Made by a program: the position numbers and the translations under genes | The notes under the pieces: generated by a model | Database searches by the model: none | What the model was told of the DNA's origin: nothing | The model's input: the letters and a program-made list of their open reading frames with translations, nothing else | Source: Desulfuromonadales bacterium C00003107 | GTDB taxonomy: Bacteria; Desulfobacterota; Desulfuromonadia; Desulfuromonadales; Syntrophotaleaceae | DNA length: 8,456 nt | Assembly: GCA_001751225.1 (NCBI GenBank) | Contig: MAXT01000111.1 | Location: 1-8,456, forward strand | Direction of reading: 5' to 3' | Part shown: positions 1-5,380 of the stretch, one piece after another | Numbering within the stretch: position 1 is the first letter of the stretch | Layout: each line of letters opens with the position of its first letter

Positions 1-97
1 ATAGAAGACAGGAGGCACTCAAATAGGAGTGACAGGTGAAGGTGGAAGGTAGACTAGGTGTGCTGTTGAAAGTTTTTCTTGTACCCCTGGGCCTATG

Positions 98-135
98 AAA
101 AAAAAAGGACTTACAGCTGTATGCCGTAAGTCCTT
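98..135 (-). terminator. Rho-independent terminator of tRNA-Ala
   Basis: Read on the minus strand, the tRNA-Ala 3' end at 144 is followed by a perfect 10-bp stem (AAGGACTTAC at 126-135 with GTAAGTCCTT at 105-114) and an 11-nt loop. A run of T residues then lies opposite the A-tract at 98-106. The plus strand also has a T-run just past the stem (138-144), so the element may work in both directions. Confidence 0.9.
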
Positions 136-143
136 GATTTTTT

Positions 144-219
<76 letters not shown>

Positions 220-236
220 GTGTTTGTGAGGTCCAC

Positions 237-266
237 TTTATAGCAAAGGGGGAGTCGGACTGTCAA
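237..266 (-). promoter_or_regulatory. Sigma-70-type promoter of tRNA-Ala
   Basis: On the minus strand there is a consensus -35 TTGACA (261-266), an 18-nt spacer and a -10 TATAAA (237-242) preceded by TGC, which makes an extended -10. The predicted start at about 229-231 leaves a leader of only about 10 nt before the tRNA. The sequence just downstream of the -10 closely matches the same position in the tRNA-Met promoter. Confidence 0.8.
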
Positions 267-288
267 CGACTTTTTTTGTTCCTTTGAT

Positions 289-321
289 GAATGCTCCGCT
301 GCAAATGAAGTCGGGGCATTC
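289..321 (-). terminator. Weak hairpin after the cupin gene (possible terminator)
   Basis: A 9-bp inverted repeat (GAATGCTCC at 289-297 with GGGGCATTC at 313-321, one G-U pair, 15-nt loop) begins 22 nt past the cupin stop codon. No clear T-tract follows on either strand. It could stabilise the 3' end or terminate weakly, but this is uncertain. Confidence 0.3.
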
Positions 322-342
322 GTGGTGCTGCAGCTAAAGTCT

Positions 343-699
343 CTATGCAGCCGGTTGGGCGGTGCGGAACAGGGTCAGCAGCATCTTGAATCGTTGGACG
401 GCATCTAATTGGTGGGGTACGCCTCCCGGCATGAGAATCAGTTGGCCGGCTTGGACGGTAACCGATTTGCCGCCGATGGTGATTTCGGCCTGACCGTCGA
501 GAACCTGCACATAGGCATTGAAGGGCGAGGTGTGTTCCGAGAGTCCCTGGCCCTGGTCAAAGCTGAAGACGGTCAGGGTGCCGACCTCGTCTTTTTGCAG
601 AGTGCGACTGACTACGGCACCTTCCTGATAGTCGATCATGGTGGCCAGTTCGGTGGGGGTGGCGGCGGGCATGTTGGGCGCTTGTTTTTTAATAGTCAT
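343..699 (-). CDS. Small single-domain cupin protein
   Basis: This is a protein of about 118 residues with a single beta-barrel cupin fold; its substrate is unknown. Cupin motif 2 is clear (GQLILMPGGVPH fits GX5PXGX2H). Motif 1 is degenerate: the usual HxH...E ligand set reads H-T-S, so only one of its metal ligands is obvious. The LDGQAEITIGG stretch is typical of the barrel. I chose the ATG at 697-699 because a GGAG lies 6 nt upstream of it. An in-frame ATG 30 nt earlier (ending at 729) would give 128 residues but has no good ribosome-binding site. The gene is solitary and lies between tRNA-Ala and cheW, all on the minus strand. No catalytic role can be assigned; a sugar- or small-ligand-binding or regulatory role is possible. 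Confidence 0.85.
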   Translation of the reverse strand: MTIKKQAPNMPAATPTELATMIDYQEGAVVSRTLQKDEVGTLTVFSFDQGQGLSEHTSPFNAYVQVLDGQAEITIGGKSVTVQAGQLILMPGGVPHQLDAVQRFKMLLTLFRTAQPAA

Positions 700-732
700 G
701 GCAATCTCCGCAAAGAAGTTTGATAGCATCGC

Positions 733-765
733 AAAAAATCCGCCTTCCGACGTTACGGCGTTTTT
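733..765 (-). other. Hairpin with T-run in the cupin 5' leader
   Basis: CGCC (741-744) pairs with GGCG (757-760) across a 12-nt loop, and the A6 (733-738) can pair with the T5 (761-765) past a two-base bulge. On the minus strand the stem is followed by GA and six T, just before the cupin ribosome-binding site. It resembles a short intrinsic terminator or attenuator, but the 4-bp core is weak. Confidence 0.3.
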
Positions 766-818
766 CAGGATCTCGACATACTAAGCTTTATGCCTTTACC
801 CCTGAAAAAACACTAGGC

Positions 819-860
819 CTTGTAGGACGAAATCTTTGATTAGCCATCCTATAAGTTTTT
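819..860 (+). terminator. Possible plus-strand terminator hairpin
   Basis: CTTGTAGGA (819-827) pairs with TCCTATAAG (847-855) over 9 bp with one G-U pair and a 19-nt loop. TTTTT follows directly at 856-860. The long loop and AU-rich stem make it weak. No plus-strand gene that it would end is visible. Confidence 0.3.
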
Positions 861-921
861 GTATGCATCAAGTTTAAGAACAAGGTTGAGGATAGAATGC
901 CTCACGGCCTGCTTGACAGCG

Positions 922-935
922 TTGACCTTGGTCAA
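922..935. promoter_or_regulatory. FNR/HcpR-like palindromic operator candidate
   Basis: TTGACCTTGGTCAA is a perfect dyad of 6-bp arms with a 2-nt centre, equivalently TTGAC-N4-GTCAA. CRP/FNR-superfamily sites have this 5-4-5 layout (FNR: TTGAT-N4-ATCAA), and sites of the HcpR nitrosative-stress regulator of Deltaproteobacteria are, as I recall, of the TTGAC..GTCAA type. A consensus -35-like TTGACA lies 3 nt upstream on the plus strand. The nearest downstream gene on the minus strand is the cupin gene, about 220 nt away. A single site cannot prove function. Confidence 0.35.
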
Positions 936-970
936 TAAACGGACTGTTTTTTGTTTTGCTGCTGCTTTAA

Positions 971-1001
971 ATAAAAACGCCCCGCCGAAAAGGGCGGGGC
1001 G
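971..1001 (-). terminator. Rho-independent terminator of cheW
   Basis: On the minus strand, 31 nt past the cheW stop codon, a perfect 9-bp GC-only stem (CGCCCCGCC at 978-986 with GGCGGGGCG at 993-1001) has a 6-nt loop. It is followed by TTTTTAT opposite 971-977. Confidence 0.93.
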
Positions 1002-1032
1002 CCTGACAAACAGTCTCTTTTTGGAGGATGCG

Positions 1033-1494
1033 TTAAAGCTCCAGAAGTCTTTCAGCGTCGAGCAAGACTTTGACCGACTCGCCCATTTTGCCGATGCCGC
1101 GAATGTAGCGGGTCGATTGGCTCTGGGAGGAGAGGGGCGGCGCCTCCACCTGGGTGACCGGAATGTCGACCACTTCGTTGACCCGATCGACGACCAGGCC
1201 GATGTCCTGTTGGTTGACATTAACGACAATGACGCAGGTACGTTCGTCGTATTCGCGAGCGGATAGTCCGAAGCGGGCGCGGACATCCATCACCGGAATA
1301 ACCTTGCCACGCAGGTTAATAACGCCCTTGATGAAATTGGCCATGTCGGGCACCTTGGTGATCTTCTGAATGCCGATAATTTCGGTGACATGGCAAATTT
1401 CGATGCCGTAATCTTCACCTGCCAGACGAAAGGTCAGATATTTATCTTTTTGGGTGTCTTCTGTAAAGTCAACTTGTTGAGAATCTTCACTCAT
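1033..1494 (-). CDS. cheW: Chemotaxis coupling protein CheW
   Basis: CheW is the cytoplasmic adaptor that joins chemoreceptors to the histidine kinase CheA in signalling arrays. The protein has 153 residues, the usual size for a single-domain CheW. A short acidic N-terminal tail (1-17) precedes the SH3-like CheW domain (about 18-153). The FRLAGEDYGIEI strand and the conserved GVINLRGKVIPVMDVR core (58-72, with NLRG at 60-63) are present, and so is the late VDRVNEVVDI segment (102-111). The start is secure: AGGAG lies 5 nt upstream of the ATG. The gene stands alone between its own promoter and terminator, with no cheA, cheY or receptor gene in view. It may therefore serve one of several arrays or couple to unlinked receptors. 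Identity as a CheW-domain protein is firm; which array it serves is unknown. Confidence 0.95.
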   Translation of the reverse strand: MSEDSQQVDFTEDTQKDKYLTFRLAGEDYGIEICHVTEIIGIQKITKVPDMANFIKGVINLRGKVIPVMDVRARFGLSAREYDERTCVIVVNVNQQDIGLVVDRVNEVVDIPVTQVEAPPLSSQSQSTRYIRGIGKMGESVKVLLDAERLLEL

Positions 1495-1606
1495 GGTGTC
1501 TCCTGATGATGCGTATGGTGGGTGAAGGGGCTGCCGGACGATGAAGGGGGCAGCTGCTGTTGGTTGATCCTAAATGATCTGGTGTTGGACCAGTGCCTTT
1601 TCTTTC

Positions 1607-1635
1607 TTTATATCAGATGTCTTTCCGTGTGTGAA
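1607..1635 (-). promoter_or_regulatory. Sigma-70-type promoter of cheW
   Basis: On the minus strand there is a -35 TTCACA (1630-1635, 5 of 6 consensus), a 17-nt spacer and a -10 TATAAA (1607-1612), preceded by TGA as an extended -10. Transcription would start near 1600, giving a leader of about 105 nt before the cheW ATG. I recognised no known riboswitch in that leader. No sigma-28 (flagellar) motif was noticed. Confidence 0.65.
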
Positions 1636-1648
1636 ATATTAGCCTTTA

Positions 1649-1678
1649 GTTATCTTCTTTCGCTTCATGGGATGTCAA
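1649..1678 (-). promoter_or_regulatory. Weaker second upstream promoter candidate for cheW
   Basis: On the minus strand, a consensus TTGACA (1673-1678) is followed after 18 nt by GATAAC (1649-1654, 4 of 6 matches to the -10). It lies just upstream of the stronger cheW promoter and could be a second start, or chance. Confidence 0.3.
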
Positions 1679-1791
1679 GGGTTTTCAATTGTTGAAGTAT
1701 AGTGTTAAACAATGATAAGGCCTATGCTGAGGCCGATTGTGGTTATAGGAATCGCGCTGATGGTGGCTGGAAAATGACCGCTTGTTTCTGC

Positions 1792-1821
1792 TTGACAAGG
1801 TCAAATGGCTTGGGTTATAAA
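1792..1821 (+). promoter_or_regulatory. Sigma-70-type promoter of tRNA-Met
   Basis: A consensus -35 TTGACA (1792-1797) is followed after 18 nt by the -10 TATAAA (1816-1821). Transcription would start near 1828, about 37 nt before the tRNA. The -35 lies inside a small palindrome (TTGAC-AAG-GTCAA, 1792-1804). Hexamers and spacing equal those of the tRNA-Ala promoter. Confidence 0.8.
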
Positions 1822-1865
1822 GTGATCCTCCCGCAAGGGGGGGATGGATTTTTCCTCGTAAACAA

Positions 1866-1942
1866 GGCGGTGTAGCTCAGTTGGTTAGAGCATGCGGCTC
1901 ATATCCGCAGTGTCCGGAGTTCGAATCTCTGCACCGCCACCA
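1866..1942 (+). tRNA. tRNA with anticodon CAU, probably elongator tRNA-Met
   Basis: A complete 77-nt cloverleaf. The acceptor stem is GGCGGTG/CACCGCC. The anticodon stem TGCGG/CCGCA encloses the loop CTCATAT, which places CAT at positions 34-36. The T-arm carries GTTCGAA, and A73 and CCA are encoded. CAU can belong to elongator Met, initiator Met or lysidine-modified Ile2. The 1-72 pair is a normal G-C, which argues against an initiator. Pairs 4-69 and 5-68 are G-C, unlike the C-G pairs of E. coli Ile2 that favour TilS recognition. The 5' part resembles Bacillus elongator Met. It lies directly upstream of tilS, whose product must tell these CAU tRNAs apart, so the Met/Ile2 choice deserves a check. 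Confidence 0.93.
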
Positions 1943-1951
1943 TTTTTATAA

Positions 1952-1986
1952 ACAAAACCCCCTCCGGTTTACGGTGGGGGTTTTGT
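1952..1986 (+). terminator. Rho-independent terminator after tRNA-Met
   Basis: An 11-bp stem (ACAAAACCCCC at 1952-1962 with GGGGGTTTTGT at 1976-1986) can extend past a T-T mismatch by three more pairs to a GTTTA loop. The T-tract partly lies in the stem and continues as CGTTT and a later TTTTT. The symmetrical A- and T-runs could allow termination in both directions. It separates the tRNA from tilS, so tilS probably uses read-through or its own weak start. Confidence 0.82.
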
Positions 1987-1998
1987 CGTTTGCACTTT

Positions 1999-2019
1999 TT
2001 GGAAATATTATTGGAAATA
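1999..2019 (+). repeat. AT-rich direct repeat upstream of tilS
   Basis: TTGGAAATA occurs twice (1999-2007 and 2011-2019), separated by TTA, in the short AT-rich leader of tilS. It could be part of a promoter or simply low-complexity sequence. Confidence 0.4.
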
Positions 2020-2027
2020 ATTGAGAA

Positions 2028-3398
2028 ATGAAGGCAATAACGGTTTTGCAGCAAGGACTGCATGATTTCTGGGCTCACCACCGCCTGCCAAAGGGGGTTG
2101 GAGTGCTGGTTGCCCTGTCCGGCGGCGGTGACTCGGTGGCCCTGTTGCATCTTTTGTTGCAGGCGGCCCCGCATTTTTCCCTACAGGTTAAAGCGGCTCA
2201 TCTCGATCATGGAATCCGTGTCGAGAGCGGTCGGGATGCCGATTTCGTTCAGCAACTCTGTCACGAATGGCGGGTGCCCTTGACTGTTGAATGCGTCGAT
2301 CTGCCGCAGTTGGCCCGGGAGCGGGGCCAGGGGCTGGAAGAGGCGGGCCATGAGCTGCGCCGGGAGTTTCTGCAGCGTACCGCTGCCGATTTGGACTGCC
2401 GCTTTATAGCCCTTGGCCATCATCGGGGTGATCAGGCGGAAACCTTGCTGATGCGCCTGGTGCGGGGTAGTGGCTTGACCGGTCTGGCCGCCATGCGGCC
2501 CCTTAATGGTTCCTGCATTCGCCCTTTGCTGGACTTCTCCCGAAAACAGGTCGAGGCTTATTTGGCCGCCATCGATCAGGCTTATGTGCAGGACTCCAGT
2601 AACGAGGATCTCTACTATACCCGCAATCGTCTTCGCCACCGTTTGTTGCCGGCGCTGACGGAGCTCAATCCGCGGCTGGAAGAGAACCTAGCGGCTTTGA
2701 GTCAGCGTATTGCCTTGGAGGAAGGGTTCTGGCAGCAGGAGGTGCAGCGAGCTCTCGTTGGGCTTCGAACCTCGGCTGACGGGGAGCTATGGCTCGACCG
2801 CTTGGCCCTGCTGGGGCTCCATCCCGCCTTGCGGGCACGGGTTCTGCGTCAGGCTCTACAGGAAGTGCGGGGCGATCTGCGCGGTATCGGTGCGGTGCAC
2901 ATTGATGCTCTGGAAGGGCTCCTGCAGGGGGATGCGCCCCAGGCCGAGGCGCATCTGCCGGCGGCTTGGGTCGGGCGACGTTATGAGCGGCTCTGGTTGC
3001 GTTCCGCCCCGCCGATGGTGGCGTCACCCTTCACAATTGAGGTGCGCGAGCCGGGCGAAGTACGATTGCCGGACGGGCGGCGGCTCCTGTTCACTCTGGA
3101 GGATTTACCGCAGGGGGAGAGTGCCACGGCGGTGGAATTTCCGGCGCAGGCGGTGCCCTTTCCCTTGACGGTACGTTCTTTCCGTCCCGGCGATCGTTTT
3201 CAGCCGCACGGGGCTCCCGGCAGTCGCAAGCTCAAAAAGTTTTTTATCGATGCCAGAATTGATAAGGAGACCCGCGCGAGTGTGCCCCTTGTCGAAGGGG
3301 CACAGATCCTGTGGCTGGCGGGTCTGGTTCGATGTCAGCAGTGGTCTTGCGCGGCGGGGGAGGGCTTGGTGCTGAGGGTGGTTCTTCAGTCTTTCTGA
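2028..3398 (+). CDS. tilS: tRNA(Ile)-lysidine synthetase TilS
   Basis: TilS joins lysine to C34 of tRNA-Ile2 (anticodon CAU) using ATP, which changes the tRNA from reading AUG to reading AUA. The protein has 456 residues, normal for the long TilS form. The N-terminal PP-loop ATPase domain carries SGGGDS (31-36), LDHGIR (59-64), GHHRGDQAET (130-139) and the NRLRH region (200-204). A helical middle domain follows (about 205-325). The C-terminal TilS domain has the RSFRPGDRFQPHG and SRKLKKFFID stretches (383-408). The ATG at 2028 has only a weak GAG close upstream; GGA lies about 12 nt away. The start is therefore less certain than the rest, though the P-loop position fits it. The gene follows a CAU tRNA and its terminator, and is 122 nt ahead of ftsH in the same direction. 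Confidence 0.96.
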   Translation: MKAITVLQQGLHDFWAHHRLPKGVGVLVALSGGGDSVALLHLLLQAAPHFSLQVKAAHLDHGIRVESGRDADFVQQLCHEWRVPLTVECVDLPQLARERGQGLEEAGHELRREFLQRTAADLDCRFIALGHHRGDQAETLLMRLVRGSGLTGLAAMRPLNGSCIRPLLDFSRKQVEAYLAAIDQAYVQDSSNEDLYYTRNRLRHRLLPALTELNPRLEENLAALSQRIALEEGFWQQEVQRALVGLRTSADGELWLDRLALLGLHPALRARVLRQALQEVRGDLRGIGAVHIDALEGLLQGDAPQAEAHLPAAWVGRRYERLWLRSAPPMVASPFTIEVREPGEVRLPDGRRLLFTLEDLPQGESATAVEFPAQAVPFPLTVRSFRPGDRFQPHGAPGSRKLKKFFIDARIDKETRASVPLVEGAQILWLAGLVRCQQWSCAAGEGLVLRVVLQSF

Positions 3399-3520
3399 AG
3401 CCCGAGATGCCCCTTGTGCAATGGGCCTTGGTATGATAAATTTCGGTAATGTTTCAGCGGCCCTAGGCCATGCTGTACGGCTGTACGCAGTCGTCGTAAT
3501 AACGATTTTTAGGGGGTATT
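3399..3520 (+). other. tilS-ftsH intergenic region
   Basis: These 122 nt contain a tandem duplication of the octamer GCTGTACG (3472-3487) and a GGCC-CTA-GGCC dyad close upstream. The ribosome-binding site of ftsH (AGGGGG, 4 nt before the GTG) lies at the end. A poor -35/-10 pair (TTGTGC...TAAATT, near 3415-3443) is the best promoter match. I see no clear terminator for tilS, no CIRCE element and no convincing heat-shock sigma site. Confidence 0.45.
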
Positions 3521-5380
3521 GTGAACCAGCTTCATAAAAACCTGGCGCTCTGGTTAGTGATTCTGTTGGTTATGATCATGTTGTACAACATCATGGCCAA
3601 CCGCCAGCAACAACAGCCAGCTTTGGCCTACAGTGATTTTCTGATCGCCGTTGAGGCGGGTGATGTCCGCAGTGTGACCCTGCAGGGGCAGAATATCGAG
3701 GGGGTCTATCAGGACGAACGCACCTTTATTTCCTTTGCTCCGAGCGATCCAGGACTGGTTCAGGAATTGCGCTCCAAGGGCATAGTCATCGAGGCCAAGG
3801 CCGAAGACGACGGTAGCTTCTGGATGACCATGCTGGTTTCCTGGGGGCCGATTCTGCTTCTGATCGGGGTGTGGATTTTCTTCATTCGCCAAATGCAATC
3901 CGGCGGCGGCAAGGCGATGAGCTTCGGCAAGAGCCGCGCCAAGCTCATGTCCGATACCGGCGCTCAGGTGACTTTCAAGGACGTGGCCGGTGTTGATGAA
4001 GCTAAGGACGAACTGGAAGAGATCGTCTCTTATCTTCGGGATCCCAAGAAGTTTTCGCGACTTGGTGGCCGGATTCCCAAGGGGGTGTTGCTGATCGGGC
4101 CTCCCGGTACCGGTAAGACCCTGCTGGCTCGAGCTATTGCCGGGGAAGCCGATGTGCCGTTCTTTACTATCTCCGGGTCCGATTTTGTTGAGATGTTTGT
4201 TGGCGTCGGTGCCAGTCGCGTAAGGGATCTGTTTGTGCAAGGCAAGAAAAATGCACCCTGCATCATCTTTATCGACGAGATCGATGCGGTTGGACGCCAC
4301 CGTGGTGCTGGTCTAGGCGGCGGTCACGACGAGCGGGAACAGACCCTCAACCAGCTCCTGGTGGAGATGGACGGTTTTGAATCCAATGAAGGGGTTATCC
4401 TGATCTCGGCTACTAACCGTCCCGATGTCCTTGATCCGGCCCTGTTGCGTCCGGGTCGCTTCGACCGTCAGGTGGTGGTACCACGGCCGGATATCAAGGG
4501 CCGTTCCAAAATTCTCAAGGTCCATTCCCGCAAGGTGCCCCTGTCCGACGATGTCAATATGGATGTGGTGGCCAAGGGAACCCCCGGCTTTTCCGGTGCC
4601 GACCTGGCCAACCTGATTAATGAAGCCGCTCTGCTGGCGGCCCGGGCTAACAAGGATCAGGTCGAGATGGAAGATCTGGAATCGGCCAAGGACAAGGTAA
4701 TGATGGGAGCGGAGCGCCGCTCAATGGTCATCACTGAAAAAGAAAAAAATGTTACCGCTTACCATGAAGCCGGCCATGCGGTAGTGGCCTTCTATCTGCC
4801 GGATGCCGATCCGGTGCATAAGGTGACCATTATACCCCGAGGTCGGGCTCTTGGCGTGACCATGTACCTGCCCGCTGAAGAGAAGTACAATGAGTCGCGC
4901 AGTGGTTTGGAAACGATTATCTGTACCATGCTTGGTGGCCGGGTGGCTGAAGAGGTGGTGTTTAACGAGATCACCAGCGGTGCCAGTAACGATATCGAAC
5001 GGGTTACCAGTATCGCCCGTAAAATGGTCTGTGAATGGGGGATGAGCGACAAGGTTGGTCCTTTGGCCTATGGGGAAAAAGAGGGTGAGGTTTTCCTGGG
5101 GCGCGATCTGGGCCATATGAAAAATTACAGTGAATCGATGGCCGTGGAGATCGATGGAGAGATTCGTCGCATCGTTCAGGAAGCTTACGAACGGACCCGG
5201 CTGATTCTGACTGAGCATAAAGATGGAGTGACCCGCGTGGCGGAAGCCCTGCTTGAGAAGGAAACCCTGGACGCGGCAGAAGTCCGCTATCTGGTTACCG
5301 GCGAGCAAGCAGAAGAAAAGGTTGTGGTCGAGGTGGCTGACAGCCCGGCGGACGTTGACAGTGTGCCTCCCGAGGTCTAA
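3521..5380 (+). CDS. ftsH: ATP-dependent zinc metalloprotease FtsH
   Basis: FtsH is a hexameric inner-membrane AAA+ protease that degrades misfolded membrane proteins and some regulatory cytoplasmic proteins. The 619-residue protein has the normal length and layout. Transmembrane helix 1 is at about 8-24, a small extracytoplasmic domain at about 25-102 and helix 2 at about 103-123. The AAA+ domain follows, with Walker A GPPGTGKT (193-200), the pore loop FVGVG (226-230), Walker B IIFIDEID (248-255) and the second region of homology with arginine fingers R313 and R316. The M41 peptidase domain has the zinc site HEAGH (415-419) and a third ligand, probably D491 in SNDIE. The tail after about residue 595 is acidic and variable. 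All catalytic residues are present. The start is GTG with AGGGGG 4 nt upstream, and it gives the expected membrane-spanning N terminus. It is the first gene of the compact ftsH-folP-cdaA-cdaR-glmM run. Confidence 0.98.
   Translation: MNQLHKNLALWLVILLVMIMLYNIMANRQQQQPALAYSDFLIAVEAGDVRSVTLQGQNIEGVYQDERTFISFAPSDPGLVQELRSKGIVIEAKAEDDGSFWMTMLVSWGPILLLIGVWIFFIRQMQSGGGKAMSFGKSRAKLMSDTGAQVTFKDVAGVDEAKDELEEIVSYLRDPKKFSRLGGRIPKGVLLIGPPGTGKTLLARAIAGEADVPFFTISGSDFVEMFVGVGASRVRDLFVQGKKNAPCIIFIDEIDAVGRHRGAGLGGGHDEREQTLNQLLVEMDGFESNEGVILISATNRPDVLDPALLRPGRFDRQVVVPRPDIKGRSKILKVHSRKVPLSDDVNMDVVAKGTPGFSGADLANLINEAALLAARANKDQVEMEDLESAKDKVMMGAERRSMVITEKEKNVTAYHEAGHAVVAFYLPDADPVHKVTIIPRGRALGVTMYLPAEEKYNESRSGLETIICTMLGGRVAEEVVFNEITSGASNDIERVTSIARKMVCEWGMSDKVGPLAYGEKEGEVFLGRDLGHMKNYSESMAVEIDGEIRRIVQEAYERTRLILTEHKDGVTRVAEALLEKETLDAAEVRYLVTGEQAEEKVVVEVADSPADVDSVPPEV

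Larger units (their letters stand above)
700..1032. other. Gene-free, hairpin-rich region between cupin gene and cheW
   Basis: I see no convincing gene in these 333 nt. The region holds the cheW terminator (971-1001) and a larger inverted repeat around it (942-949 with 1008-1015). It also holds an FNR-type palindrome at 922-935, a hairpin followed by five T on the plus strand (819-860), and a CGCC/GGCG hairpin flanked by A6 and T5 (733-765). No good sigma-70 promoter for the cupin gene was found. Any small RNA here would be speculative. Confidence 0.6.
1495..1865. other. Divergent intergenic region between cheW and tRNA-Met
   Basis: These 371 nt hold the cheW promoter on the minus strand (1607-1635), a second weaker minus-strand promoter match (1649-1678) and the tRNA-Met promoter on the plus strand (1792-1821). 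Between them I see only small inverted repeats, such as TTCAATTGTTGAA near 1684-1696 and GGCC...GGCC near 1719-1734. No gene is evident. Confidence 0.6.

Noticed and set aside
1..97. Possible gene end at the left edge
   Set aside because: I saw no coding signal or recognisable protein in this purine-rich stretch, and stop codons occur early in the frames examined.
859..1266. Open plus-strand frame of 135 codons overlapping cheW
   Set aside because: It lies antisense to the clear cheW gene, its sequence shows no recognisable domain, and I saw no convincing ribosome-binding site. It is a shadow of GC-rich coding sequence.
1500..1600. Possible riboswitch in the cheW leader
   Set aside because: The leader of about 105 nt lacks any c-di-GMP/cGAMP (GEMM) or other riboswitch core that I can recognise.
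1825..1850. Hairpin ATCCTCCC/GGGGGGAT followed by TTTTT, resembling a terminator
   Set aside because: It overlaps the predicted start site of the tRNA-Met promoter, so a full stem would not form in that transcript. No upstream plus-strand gene needs a terminator there.
3410..3445. Promoter-like TTGTGC...TAAATT before ftsH
   Set aside because: Only 3 of 6 and 4 of 6 consensus matches; not strong enough to list as a separate promoter. No heat-shock sigma or CIRCE element was found either.
3500..3515. TCGT-AATA-ACGA followed by TTTTT just before the ftsH ribosome-binding site
   Set aside because: A 4-bp AU-rich stem is too weak to call an attenuator or a tilS terminator.
3554..4300. Minus-strand open frame of 248 codons inside ftsH
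   Set aside because: It lies wholly antisense to the conserved AAA+ region, and its protein has no recognisable domain. FtsH explains the coding pattern.
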